DNA of 64,000 nucleotides from Streptomyces sp. CC0208 (GTDB taxonomy: Bacteria > Actinomycetota > Actinomycetes > Streptomycetales > Streptomycetaceae). The stretch is from contig NZ_CP031969.1 in assembly GCF_003443735.1 (NCBI RefSeq), positions 2,356,001 to 2,420,000 of the forward strand, given 5' to 3'. The notes beneath the pieces were generated by a model, which saw only the letters and a list, made by a program, of their open reading frames with translations, was not told the DNA's origin and made no database searches. The position numbers and the translations under genes were made by a program. Each line of letters opens with the position of its first letter. The first letter of the stretch is position 1. This document shows positions 27,902 to 35,758 of the stretch, piece by piece.

Positions 27902-28387
27902 GTGTCTGCTCCACGCCTGAGGGCGACGCCGCTGCCGGGAATCGGGGTCCAGTACGACCTCATGACCCGCGAGGACCGCCATCTCTCCGTGGTGGCGCAC
28001 CGCGACGGTGCCCGCACGGTGAGCGTGTACCGGGCCGACGACCCCGACTCCTGCGCCCAGTCGCTGCGCCTGACCGGTTCCGAGGCCGACGCCCTGATCG
28101 ACGCGCTGAAGCCCTCCCACCACAGCGCGAGCCTCCTCTACACCTCCGACCTGGGCCTGGTGGCCGAGCGCGTCGAGGTGGCGGCCGGCTCCCGCTGGAA
28201 CGGCCGGGTCCTGGGCGACACGAAAATGCGCACCGACACGGGAGCCTCGGTCGTGGCGGCCCTGCGCCGCGCGGAGGCGATCCCCTCCCCCGCACCGGAC
28301 TTCCGCCTGGCGGGCGGCGACATCCTCATCGTCGTGGGCACCCGCGAGGGCGTGGACTCCGCCGCCGCGATCCTGGGGCGGGAGTAG
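27902..28387 (+). CDS. TrkA-C regulatory subunit of K+/H+ antiporter (KhtT-like)
   Basis: The 161-residue cytoplasmic protein has an N-terminal unique domain (TPLPGIGVQYDLMTREDRH) and a C-terminal RCK_C domain (FRLAGGDILIVVGTREGVDSAA), the layout of KhtT subunits that gate a CPA2 antiporter. It lies five bases before the antiporter gene. By family, nucleotide or pH sensing through TrkA-C controls potassium efflux. A divergent two-component system starts 74 bp away and may regulate it. Confidence 0.88.
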   Translation: MSAPRLRATPLPGIGVQYDLMTREDRHLSVVAHRDGARTVSVYRADDPDSCAQSLRLTGSEADALIDALKPSHHSASLLYTSDLGLVAERVEVAAGSRWNGRVLGDTKMRTDTGASVVAALRRAEAIPSPAPDFRLAGGDILIVVGTREGVDSAAAILGRE

Positions 28388-28392
28388 GAACC

Positions 28393-29604
28393 ATGCACTC
28401 CGCGGTCCTCCTGATCGAGTTCGGCTCGATCATCCTCGGCCTGGGCCTCCTCGGCCGTTTCGCCGCCCGCTTCCGTCTCTCCCCCATCCCCCTCTACCTC
28501 CTGGCCGGCCTGGCCTTCGGCGAGGGCGGTCTGCTCCCCCTGGGCGCCAGCGAGGAGTTCGTCTCGATAGGAGCGGAGATAGGAGTGATCCTCCTTCTCC
28601 TCATGCTCGGCCTCGAATACACGGCCGGCGACCTCGTCACCAACCTCAAGGCCCATTACCCCTCCGGCCTGGTCGACGGCGCCCTCAACGCCCTCCCGGG
28701 AGCGGCGGCCGCACTCCTCCTCGGCTGGGGCCCGGTGGCGGCGGTGGTCCTGGCGGGCGTCACCTGGATCTCCTCCTCGGGCGTCATAGCGAAGGTCCTG
28801 GGCGACCTGGGCCGAGTCGGCAACCGGGAAACCCCCGTGATCCTCAGCGTCCTGGTCCTGGAGGACCTGGCGATGGCGGTGTACCTGCCCATAGTCACCG
28901 CCCTTGTCGCCGGAGCGGGCCTGCTGGCCGGAAGCCTGACCCTGGCGATCGCCCTGGGAGCGGCCGGCCTGGTCCTGTTCACAGCGGTGCGCTACGGCCG
29001 CCTGATCTCCCGCTTCGTCTCGAGCGACGACCCGGAGAAGCTCCTCCTGGTCGTCCTCGGCCTGACGATCCTGGTCGCAGGCGTGGCCCAGCAACTCCAG
29101 GTCTCGGCAGCGGTGGGCGCGTTCCTCGTGGGCATAGCCCTCTCGGGAGAGGTGGCCGAGGGCGCCCACACCCTCCTGAGCCCCCTGCGCGACCTCTTCG
29201 CCGCGGTCTTCTTCGTCTTCTTCGGCCTCCACACGGACCCGGCGAGCATCCCCCCGGTCCTGCTCCCCGCCCTCGCCCTGGCCCTGGTCACCGCAGCCAC
29301 AAAGATCGCCACGGGCTACTGGGCGGCCCGCCGAGCCGGCATCTCCCCCAAGGGCCGCTGGCGCACGGGCGGCGCACTGGTCGCCCGCGGCGAGTTCTCG
29401 ATCGTCATAGCGGGCCTGGCGGTCTCGGCCGGCACAGAACCCTCCCTGGGCCCCCTGGCCACCGCCTACGTCCTCATCCTGGTCATCCTCGGCCCCCTCA
29501 CGGCCCGCTACACCGAGCCCCTGGCAACGAGACTGACAACCCCCCGAGCCAACACCCCGACGCCACGTCGAGTGACGGAGCCGGTGAGCCGGGACAGCGC
29601 GTAG
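28393..29604 (+). CDS. CPA2 monovalent cation:H+ antiporter (KhtU-like)
   Basis: The 403-residue integral membrane protein has about 12 hydrophobic segments: LLIEFGSIILGLGLLGRFAA, VILLLLMLGLEYTAGDL, and FFVFFGLHTDPASIPPVLLP near the end. GLEYT and the charged residues in the middle helices fit KefB/KhtU exchangers. It lacks its own TrkA domain, which the preceding gene supplies. Third positions are almost all C or G, showing strong codon bias. An intergenic repeat region begins right after the stop. Confidence 0.9.
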   Translation: MHSAVLLIEFGSIILGLGLLGRFAARFRLSPIPLYLLAGLAFGEGGLLPLGASEEFVSIGAEIGVILLLLMLGLEYTAGDLVTNLKAHYPSGLVDGALNALPGAAAALLLGWGPVAAVVLAGVTWISSSGVIAKVLGDLGRVGNRETPVILSVLVLEDLAMAVYLPIVTALVAGAGLLAGSLTLAIALGAAGLVLFTAVRYGRLISRFVSSDDPEKLLLVVLGLTILVAGVAQQLQVSAAVGAFLVGIALSGEVAEGAHTLLSPLRDLFAAVFFVFFGLHTDPASIPPVLLPALALALVTAATKIATGYWAARRAGISPKGRWRTGGALVARGEFSIVIAGLAVSAGTEPSLGPLATAYVLILVILGPLTARYTEPLATRLTTPRANTPTPRRVTEPVSRDSA

Positions 29605-29612
29605 GCGCCCAT

Positions 29613-29760
29613 CGTTGTGGAGCGGCTGCGGGCTGGTGGGGGCTGGTCGCGCAGTTCCCCGCGGTTCCGCTGCGCTGGGCTTGGGCGGGGCGCCTATGGG
29701 GGTGCCGGGTTCGGTTGTGAGGCGACTGCGGGCCGGCGGGGGCTGGTCGCGCAGTTCCCC
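29613..29760. repeat. Two ~48-bp direct repeats spaced exactly 100 bp apart
   Basis: Copies at 29613-29660 and 29713-29760 share GGTTGTGRGGCGRCTGCGGG-like starts and the identical end GGCTGGTCGCGCAGTTCCCC. The reverse complement of that end (GGGGAACTGCGC) recurs at 30034-30045 and 46570-46581. Motifs of this kind are dispersed in Streptomyces intergenic DNA. Confidence 0.8.
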
Positions 29761-29835
29761 TCGCCCCTAGGTGGGTGCAGTCACCCGCGCCACGACGAAC
29801 CGTTCGCCGGACCGCGCGCCCCGGCGGGCCGGTGG

Positions 29836-30110
29836 CCGCGTACGGCGGGAAGGGGACGGGGTGGGGGGTGTCCGCCCGCAGCGGCCGGCGTCCGTCACAG
29901 AGCACTACTCAAAGGGACCGAGCCGCCGGACCGAGGACGGACACCCCCCACCCCGGCCCCGACCCACAACACACGCACGCGCTACACAAGCCCCCACCGA
30001 ACCCACAGCTGCGCCGCAGGCACCCAGGGGCGCGGGGAACTGCGCAACAAACACCCGCCCCCACCGAACCCGCACCCGAACAAGACCCCGCCCAACCGCC
30101 AGAGGCACAC
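29836..30110. repeat. Composite hairpin element, copy A
   Basis: The element is nearly identical to copy B at 46368-46695. The core (29836-29987) contains a perfect 18-bp inverted repeat, CGGGGTGGGGGGTGTCCG (29857-29874) and its complement (29938-29955), with further imperfect pairing inside. Then come CGCAGGCACCCAGGGGCGCG with GGGGAACTGCGCAA (to 30047) and a CCCGCCCCCACCGAACCCGC tail. It ends 38 bp before the TAXI gene start. It encodes no transposase, so it resembles a MITE or other non-autonomous or structured element. Confidence 0.8.
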
Positions 30111-30148
30111 GCTGGCCAACCCCCCACCCCCCTGGCAGGATCACCCGC

Positions 30149-31144
30149 ATGCCCAAGCCGTTCCCCCACCTCAGCCGCCGCCAGGCGCTCCAGACCGCGG
30201 CCGCCACCCTCGTGGCCCTCGGCCTGCTCCTGTGGTGGCTGCTTCCGCTGGGCGAGGACCCCCCGGCCGGCACGATCACCTTCAGCACGGGCACGAGGCA
30301 AGGCGTCTACCAGAAGTACGGCGGACTCCTCCGCAAGGAGATCCACAAGGACATGCCCGACCTGAAGGTGAAGCTGGAGACCAGCGCGGGCTCCCAGGAG
30401 AACGTCAGACTCGTGGCGACCGGAAAGTCCGACTTCGCCATCGCCGCGGCCGACGCGGTGGAGACCTACCAGCAGAACGGCGACCCCGGCGCCGACCAGC
30501 TCCGCGGCGTGGCCCGCCTCTACGACGACTACGTCCAGCTCGTCGTCCCCGCCGACTCGGACATCCACACCATCGCCGACCTGAAGGGCAAGCGCGTCTC
30601 CATCGGCGTCTCCAACTCCGGCGTACGACTGATAGCGGAGCGAGTGCTCGACGCCGCCGGCATCGACCCGGCCAAGGACATCCAGCCGAGGGCCGAGGGC
30701 ATCGACACCGGCCCCAAGCTCCTCGGCCACGGCCTGGACGCGTTCTTCTGGTCCGGCGGCCTGCCCACCGACGGTCTGAAGCAACTGGCCGAACGGTCCG
30801 CGTTCCGCTTCGTCCCGATCGAACCCTCCCTCGTGGCGAAGCTGCACGCCGAGGGCGAGCCCACCCGCTACTACCGGGCCACCAACATGCCGGCGTCGGC
30901 GTACCCGTCCGTCCAGAACAACAAAACCGTCCCGACGATGGCCGTCTCCAACCTGCTGATCACCCGCAAGGACATGGACCCCGAGCTCACCGAGTGGCTC
31001 ACCCGGACCGTGATCAAGAGCAGGGACGGCATCGGCCGGGACGTCCACTCCGCGCAGTTGGTGGACGTACGCACGGCGATCTACACCGACCCGGTCCCCC
31101 TCCACGAGGGCGCTCGCCGCTATTACCGCTCGGTCAAGCCGTAG
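30149..31144 (+). CDS. TAXI-family TRAP transporter solute-binding protein
   Basis: The 331-residue product has a basic N-terminus, one hydrophobic segment (AAATLVALGLLLWWLLPLG) and a periplasmic-binding-type domain: GTITFSTGTRQGVYQKYGG, TSAGSQENVRLVATGKSDFAI, LKGKRVSIGVSNSGVRL and FFWSGGLPTDGLKQLAE. These are features of TAXI (Imp-like) binding proteins. No TRAP permease gene is adjacent. The convergent sensor kinase next to it suggests it may act as that kinase's ligand-binding accessory protein. The 3' end overlaps the kinase gene by 11 bp. Confidence 0.88.
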   Translation: MPKPFPHLSRRQALQTAAATLVALGLLLWWLLPLGEDPPAGTITFSTGTRQGVYQKYGGLLRKEIHKDMPDLKVKLETSAGSQENVRLVATGKSDFAIAAADAVETYQQNGDPGADQLRGVARLYDDYVQLVVPADSDIHTIADLKGKRVSIGVSNSGVRLIAERVLDAAGIDPAKDIQPRAEGIDTGPKLLGHGLDAFFWSGGLPTDGLKQLAERSAFRFVPIEPSLVAKLHAEGEPTRYYRATNMPASAYPSVQNNKTVPTMAVSNLLITRKDMDPELTEWLTRTVIKSRDGIGRDVHSAQLVDVRTAIYTDPVPLHEGARRYYRSVKP

Positions 31145-32516
31145 GGCGGCTGCGGGGCACGGACACGGTGACCACCAGCCCGTGCGGCTCGTGGTGACCG
31201 TACGAGATCGCCCCGCCCCCCGCGGCCAGGAGCGCCCGCGAGATGGACAGTCCGAGACCGGACCCCTTGACGTTCTGATGCTGCCCGCTGCGCCAGAACC
31301 GGTCGCCGACGCGCGCGAGTTCCTCGTCGGTGAGCCCGGGTCCGCGGTCGGCGACGACGATCGTGGAGGTGTCCCCGTCCGCGGCGACCGTGACCTCGAC
31401 GGTCTCGTCCTGCGGCGTGAACTTGAGCGCGTTGTCGATGACCGCGTCGAGGGCACTGGAGAGGGTGACGGAGTCGGCCCAGGCGGTGGTGGGCGGGCAA
31501 CTCCCCACCAGCCGCACTCCCTTGGCCTCGGCGGTGGGCGTCCAGGCGGCGACCCGTTCGGCGGCGAGTTCGCCGATGTCGGTGATCCTCAGGTCCGCCT
31601 CGGTGTGCTCGGCGAGCGCGAGGTCGAGGAGGCCGTCGAGGACCTGGGCGAGGCGTTTGCCCTCCGTCTGCACGGAGGCGATCTCGGCGTTGCCCTTGGG
31701 AAGTTCGAAGGCGAGCAGCTCGATGCGCAGCAGCAGCGCGGCGAGCGGATTCCTCAACTGGTGCGAGGCATCGGCGACGAAGGCCCGCTGCTGCTCCAAC
31801 ACGTCCTCGACGTTGTCCACCATTTCATTGAACGACCGCGCCAGACGCCTGAGTTCGGGCGGCCCGCCGGCCACCGCCACCCGGGACTTGAGCCGCCCGG
31901 TGGCGATGTCGTGGGTGGTGGCGTCGAGGACCCGTACGGGCCTGAGCACCCAGCCGGTCAGCCGCAGGGCGGCGCCGACGGCCAGCAGCATGGCGGCGAG
32001 TTCACCCGCGAAGATGACCAGCCAGCCCTGCAGGATCCGTGAACGCATCGGTCCGGTGGGCGAGTCGGTGACGACGACCGCGATGACGTCGCCGTCCCGG
32101 ATCACCGGCGAGGCGACGACCAGGCGGCCCCGCTGCCAGGGCCAGACCTGCTTGGGGTCCTGGCTGCGGCGGCTGAGCAGGGCCTCGCCGAACGCGTCGC
32201 GCACCTCGCCCGTCCGGGGGAGGAACCACCCGCGCGGCGCCGTGGCCATGGGTACGTCGCCGTCGTAGAAGACACCGACGCGGATGCCGTAGACCCTGTA
32301 GTAGCTGGTGAGTTCGCTCTCCAGGGTCTCCAGGCGCTCGTCGGAGGCGTCGGTGACGAACTGGGCGAGCGCGGCGAAGTGCGCGGTGTCGTCGATCCGG
32401 TCGACGACGACCTTCTGCTGCTGCGCGGAGGCCACCCCGATGGCGAGCGGCACGCCCAGGGCCAGCAGCACGGCGGCCATGAGGACGATGAGCAGCGGAA
32501 GAAGACGTGTACGCAC
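31134..32516 (-). CDS. Sensor histidine kinase (HAMP-HisKA-HATPase)
   Basis: The 460-residue membrane kinase has a first transmembrane helix (LLPLLIVLMAAVLLALGVPLA), an extracytoplasmic domain (~30-165), a second helix (LVIFAGELAAMLLAVGAAL), HAMP and HisKA with phospho-His in FVADASHQLRNPLAALLLR. HATPase motifs follow (VIDNALKFTPQ, DRGPGLTDEEL, GSGLGLSISRALL). The matching OmpR-type regulator lies upstream on the same strand after a 407-bp gap. Overlap with the TAXI gene suggests a three-protein sensing system for a small organic ligand. This is inference. Confidence 0.93.
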   Translation of the reverse strand: MRTRLLPLLIVLMAAVLLALGVPLAIGVASAQQQKVVVDRIDDTAHFAALAQFVTDASDERLETLESELTSYYRVYGIRVGVFYDGDVPMATAPRGWFLPRTGEVRDAFGEALLSRRSQDPKQVWPWQRGRLVVASPVIRDGDVIAVVVTDSPTGPMRSRILQGWLVIFAGELAAMLLAVGAALRLTGWVLRPVRVLDATTHDIATGRLKSRVAVAGGPPELRRLARSFNEMVDNVEDVLEQQRAFVADASHQLRNPLAALLLRIELLAFELPKGNAEIASVQTEGKRLAQVLDGLLDLALAEHTEADLRITDIGELAAERVAAWTPTAEAKGVRLVGSCPPTTAWADSVTLSSALDAVIDNALKFTPQDETVEVTVAADGDTSTIVVADRGPGLTDEELARVGDRFWRSGQHQNVKGSGLGLSISRALLAAGGGAISYGHHEPHGLVVTVSVPRSRPTA

Positions 32517-32923
32517 GACCCCGCCTACGCCCCGCCCCGAAGCCGCGAGCTCCGACGCACACCGCTGAGCGCACCCCGGCGCGGCCGGACACCTGCACCC
32601 GAGACACCCGGGGCCCCCGCATCAAGCGGCTCACGGCCACCACCGCACACGCGGGCACCCCCACCGCCGCACTCACCCGCGCCCACAGTCACCGTCCCTC
32701 ACACGACCCACGTTCCTCCCCCGAGCCTCGCACAGCTCTTGGCTGCACGGTTTCATCCGTAGGCTCCGCCGCAGACGTGGGCCCCACGCCACGAGCCATC
32801 ACCGCAGGTCTGCGCCCCCACTTTCACGCCGGCCCTCCACACCGTCCCGTCGGCGCAGCCCCACCGAAGCCCGACCGAAGCCGCTCAGCCCCACTGAGCC
32901 CCACTGAGCCCCGCTGAGCCCCC
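32517..32923. other. 407-bp spacer between kinase and response regulator genes
   Basis: No credible gene is seen. A plus-strand open frame here is Pro/Arg/His-rich with low-complexity codons and no ribosome site. The right end (32884-32922) is a tandem 11-bp repeat, CTCAGCCCCA/CTGAGCCCCA/CTGAGCCCCG/CTGAGCCCC, immediately after the response-regulator stop. The kinase promoter must lie in this stretch if it is not read from the regulator gene. Confidence 0.5.
32884..32922. repeat. 11-bp tandem repeat downstream of response-regulator gene
   Basis: Four copies of CTSAGCCCCRC-like units run from 32884 to 32922, the last directly next to the stop codon at 32924-32926. The units do not form a strong hairpin. 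Confidence 0.75.
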
Positions 32924-33610
32924 TCACACCCCCGGCGCCACCAACCGGTACCCGACCCCCCGCACCGTCTCGATCAGCGCCGGCATCCGCAACTTCGCGC
33001 GCAGGGACGCCACATGCACCTCCAGCGTGCGGCCGGTGCCTTCCCAGCTGGTGCGCCAGACCTCGCTGATGATCTGCTCGCGCCGGAAGACCACACCGGG
33101 TCGCTGGGCGAGCAGCGCGAGGAGGTCGAACTCCTTGCGGGTGAGCTGGACGACCGTGCCGTCCACGGTGACCTGACGCGTCGGCAGTTCGATGCGCACG
33201 GCGCCGAGAACCAGCCCGGTGTCCCCGCCGCCGGGCGCGTCCTCATGGGCGGTGCGCCGGCTCACGGCGTGGATGCGGGCGAGGAGCTCCCCCGTGTCGT
33301 ACGGCTTGACCACATAGTCGTCGGCACCGAGGTTCAGCCCGTGGATGCGGGAGCGTACGTCGGACCGCGCGGTGACCATGATCACCGGCGTGCTGGTGCG
33401 CTTGCGGATCTTGCCGCACACCTCGTAGCCGTCCTGGTCGGGCAGCCCGAGGTCCAGGAGCACGACCCCGAAGCCGTCGCTCTCCGGGACCAGCGCCTGG
33501 AGTGCCTCCTCGCCGCTGCGCGCGTGCGTGACGTCGAAACCGTGCCGGGCGAGCACCGCGGACAGCGCGGCGGCCACGTGGTTGTCGTCCTCGACGAGGA
33601 GAAGTCTCAC
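32924..33610 (-). CDS. OmpR/PhoB-family response regulator
   Basis: The 228-residue product has a receiver domain (VRLLLVEDDNHVAAAL, phospho-Asp in VVLLDLGLPDQDGYEV, Lys in DDYVVKPYDTGELLARI) and a winged-helix DNA-binding domain (LTRKEFDLLALLAQRPGVVFRREQI, VHVASLRAKL, VRGVGYRLV). The GTG at 33610 has AAGGGGG upstream and begins the conserved sequence; the longer frame to 33730 does not. Its partner is the kinase at 31134-32516. The divergent gluABCD operon is a candidate target. Confidence 0.93.
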   Translation of the reverse strand: MRLLLVEDDNHVAAALSAVLARHGFDVTHARSGEEALQALVPESDGFGVVLLDLGLPDQDGYEVCGKIRKRTSTPVIMVTARSDVRSRIHGLNLGADDYVVKPYDTGELLARIHAVSRRTAHEDAPGGGDTGLVLGAVRIELPTRQVTVDGTVVQLTRKEFDLLALLAQRPGVVFRREQIISEVWRTSWEGTGRTLEVHVASLRAKLRMPALIETVRGVGYRLVAPGV

Positions 33611-33922
33611 CCCGGCCCCCTTTGGTCCATCGGACGTACTATCCGAATATGCAATGAACAGGTACAACTGTGCGTACACACGCGCGTGTGCGCCTCGTGC
33701 AGTCATGCTGATGGATGAGGACGGCGTCAAGAGCGTTCCGGTTGCGCCGCGCTTCCGTTATCCGGCCGATACGCGCACCGGATGCACACTGGTCGTAAGT
33801 GCTACGACACGTGTCCGATTGCTATCGGATCGTGATGCTCAGATTCCCCTCAAGACTAATGACGCTGGTCGCGTGGGGTCACTACTGTCCTCCGAAACCG
33901 AGGAGGACGGAGCCAGAGAGCG
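33611..33922. promoter_or_regulatory. Divergent regulatory region, response regulator / gluA
   Basis: The 312-bp region holds a perfect 14-bp palindrome CACACGCGCGTGTG (33677-33690) near the regulator start and a second imperfect CCGAT-TGCT-ATCGG (about 33817-33830). Near gluA, GTCCTCC (33887-33893) can pair with GGAGGAC (33902-33908), which overlaps the gluA ribosome-binding region. No clear -35/-10 pair could be fixed for either direction. Confidence 0.45.
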
Positions 33923-34699
33923 ATGACCGAAGTATCGGTGGCCAAGGAAGATGTGGCCGCGACCGGCGAACTGGTCGTCCTGAAGAGCGTCAACAAGCAC
34001 TTCGGCGCGTTGCACGTACTCCAGGACATCGACCTGACGATCGCCCGCGGCGAGGTCGTCGTGGTCATCGGACCCTCCGGGTCCGGGAAGTCCACCCTGT
34101 GCCGCACCATCAACCGCCTGGAGACGATCGACACGGGTTCGATCGCCATCGACGGCAAGCCGCTGCCCCAGGAGGGCAAGGAACTGGCCCGGCTGCGCGC
34201 CGACGTCGGCATGGTCTTCCAGTCCTTCAACCTCTTCGCGCACAAGACCGTGCTCGAGAACGTGATGCTGGGGCAGATCAAGGTCCGCAAGGCCGACAAG
34301 AAGCAGGCCGAGGAGAAGGCGCGCGCCCTGCTCGACCGGGTCGGTGTCGCCACGCAGGCGGACAAGTACCCCGCCCAGCTGTCCGGCGGTCAGCAGCAGC
34401 GTGTCGCCATCGCCCGGGCCCTGGCGATGGACCCCAAGGTCATGCTCTTCGACGAGCCCACGTCGGCGCTCGACCCCGAGATGATCAACGAGGTGCTGGA
34501 GGTCATGCAGCAGCTCGCCCGCGACGGCATGACAATGATCGTTGTCACGCACGAAATGGGTTTCGCACGATCGGCCGCAAACCGCGTGGTGTTCATGGCG
34601 GACGGACGGATCGTCGAGGAGGCTGCGCCCGACCAGTTCTTCAGCAATCCGCGCAGCGACCGCGCCAAGGACTTCCTGTCGAAGATCCTTCACCACTGA
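33923..34699 (+). CDS. gluA: Glutamate ABC transporter ATP-binding protein
   Basis: The 258-residue ATPase belongs to the polar-amino-acid uptake family. It has Walker [20 protein letters not shown]-loop [17 protein letters not shown], signature [16 protein letters not shown], Walker [15 protein letters not shown] and switch VVTHEMGFA. It is the first gene of gluABCD, with the S. coelicolor gene order. A hairpin can form over its ribosome-binding region. A 16-bp repeat begins at its stop codon. Confidence 0.95.
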   Translation: MTEVSVAKEDVAATGELVVLKSVNKHFGALHVLQDIDLTIARGEVVVVIGPSGSGKSTLCRTINRLETIDTGSIAIDGKPLPQEGKELARLRADVGMVFQSFNLFAHKTVLENVMLGQIKVRKADKKQAEEKARALLDRVGVATQADKYPAQLSGGQQQRVAIARALAMDPKVMLFDEPTSALDPEMINEVLEVMQQLARDGMTMIVVTHEMGFARSAANRVVFMADGRIVEEAAPDQFFSNPRSDRAKDFLSKILHH

Positions 34700-34758
34700 C
34701 GCGTCACACCACTGACGCGTCACACCACTGACGTGTCGCACCGCTGACGTGCCACCCG
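34695..34758. repeat. 16-bp tandem repeat between gluA and gluB, four copies
   Basis: Units ACTGACGCGTCACACC occur at 34695, 34711, 34727 (ACTGACGTGTCGCACC) and 34743 (GCTGACGTGCCACCCG). The gluA stop codon TGA (34697-34699) is the TGA of the first unit. GACGCGTC and its variants are palindromic within each unit. Confidence 0.88.
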
Positions 34759-34804
34759 GATCGACCACCGACGGCTCTCTTTCACCACCCAAAGGATGTT
34801 CACC

Positions 34805-35650
34805 ATGAAGCTCCGCAAGGTCACCGCCGCCTCGGCCGCCGTCCTCGCCCTCGCCCTCTCCGCGACCGCCTGCGGCGGCGACAGCAAGGACGAGGGCTCC
34901 GGCTCGGGCTCCGGCGGTGGCGGCAAGATCAAGATCGGTATCAAGTACGACCAGCCCGGTCTCGGCCTCAAGGAGCCCGACGGCTCCTTCTCCGGCTTCG
35001 ACGTGGACGTGGCGACCTACGTGGCCAAGCAGCTCGGCTACAAGCCCGACCAGATCGAGTTCGTCGAGACCAAGAGCGCCGACCGTGAGAACGCGCTCGC
35101 CCGTGGCGACGTGAAGATCATCGCGGCCACCTACTCGATCAACGACGAGCGCAAGAAGAAGGTCGACTTCGCCGGCCCGTACCTGCTGGCCCACCAGGAC
35201 CTGCTGGTCAAGAAGGACTCCAAGATCAGCCAGGCCACGGACCTCAACGGCGAGAAGCTGTGTTCCGTGACCGGCTCCACCTCGGCGCAGAACGTCCACG
35301 ACGACTTCGCCCCGAAGGCCCAGCTCAAGCAGTACGGCGGCTACTCGGAGTGCATCGCCGGCCTGCAGAGCGGCGCCGTGGACGCGGTGACCACGGACGA
35401 CTCGATCCTCGCGGGCTTCGCGGCCCAGGACAAGTACAAGGGCCAGTTCAAGCTCGCCGGCCTCAAGCTGAGCAACGAGAACTACGGCATCGGCGTGAAG
35501 AAGGGCGACACCGCGACCCTGAACAAGGTCAACGCCGCCCTGGAGAAGATGGTCAGCGACGGCTCCTGGCAGAAGGCTGTCGACAAGAACTTCGGCCCGG
35601 CCGGCTACAAGAACGAGCCCGCCCCGAAGGTCGGCGTCATCGTCAAGTAA
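34805..35650 (+). CDS. gluB: Glutamate ABC transporter substrate-binding lipoprotein
   Basis: The 281-residue lipoprotein has a signal peptide ending in LALSATACGGD (lipobox Cys), a Gly/Ser spacer and a type-2 periplasmic-binding domain: IGIKYDQPGLGLKEPDGSFSGFDVDVATYVA, FVETKSADRENAL, VDFAGPYLLAHQDLLVKKD. The preferred ATG at 34805 has AAAGGA eight bases upstream; the ATG three codons earlier overlaps that site. It delivers glutamate to GluCD. A strong hairpin separates it from gluC. Confidence 0.95.
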   Translation: MKLRKVTAASAAVLALALSATACGGDSKDEGSGSGSGGGGKIKIGIKYDQPGLGLKEPDGSFSGFDVDVATYVAKQLGYKPDQIEFVETKSADRENALARGDVKIIAATYSINDERKKKVDFAGPYLLAHQDLLVKKDSKISQATDLNGEKLCSVTGSTSAQNVHDDFAPKAQLKQYGGYSECIAGLQSGAVDAVTTDDSILAGFAAQDKYKGQFKLAGLKLSNENYGIGVKKGDTATLNKVNAALEKMVSDGSWQKAVDKNFGPAGYKNEPAPKVGVIVK

Positions 35651-35664
35651 CGCGAGGACCCACC

Positions 35665-35704
35665 GGCGCGCCGCCGCCCGCCGCGATCAGGGCGGCGGCG
35701 CGCC
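35665..35704 (+). terminator. Intercistronic hairpin between gluB and gluC
   Basis: Arms GGCGCGCCGCCGCCC (35665-35679) and GGGCGGCGGCGCGCC (35690-35704) pair perfectly over 15 bp with a 10-base loop. In the middle of an operon this more likely attenuates read-through or protects the gluAB mRNA 3' end than ends transcription, allowing more binding protein than permease. Confidence 0.7.
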
Positions 35705-35758
35705 GCGCCCGTCCACGTACGCCACACACACGCCACACACCCGGAAGCGCGGGAGATC

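Noticed and set aside
29836..30110. Insertion sequence
   Set aside because: No transposase coding capacity and no obvious target-site duplication at the ends. Better described as a non-autonomous repeat.
32507..32917. 136-codon plus-strand frame in the kinase-regulator gap
   Set aside because: Its Pro/Arg/His-rich composition, overlap with the kinase start region and absence of any start signal argue against a gene.
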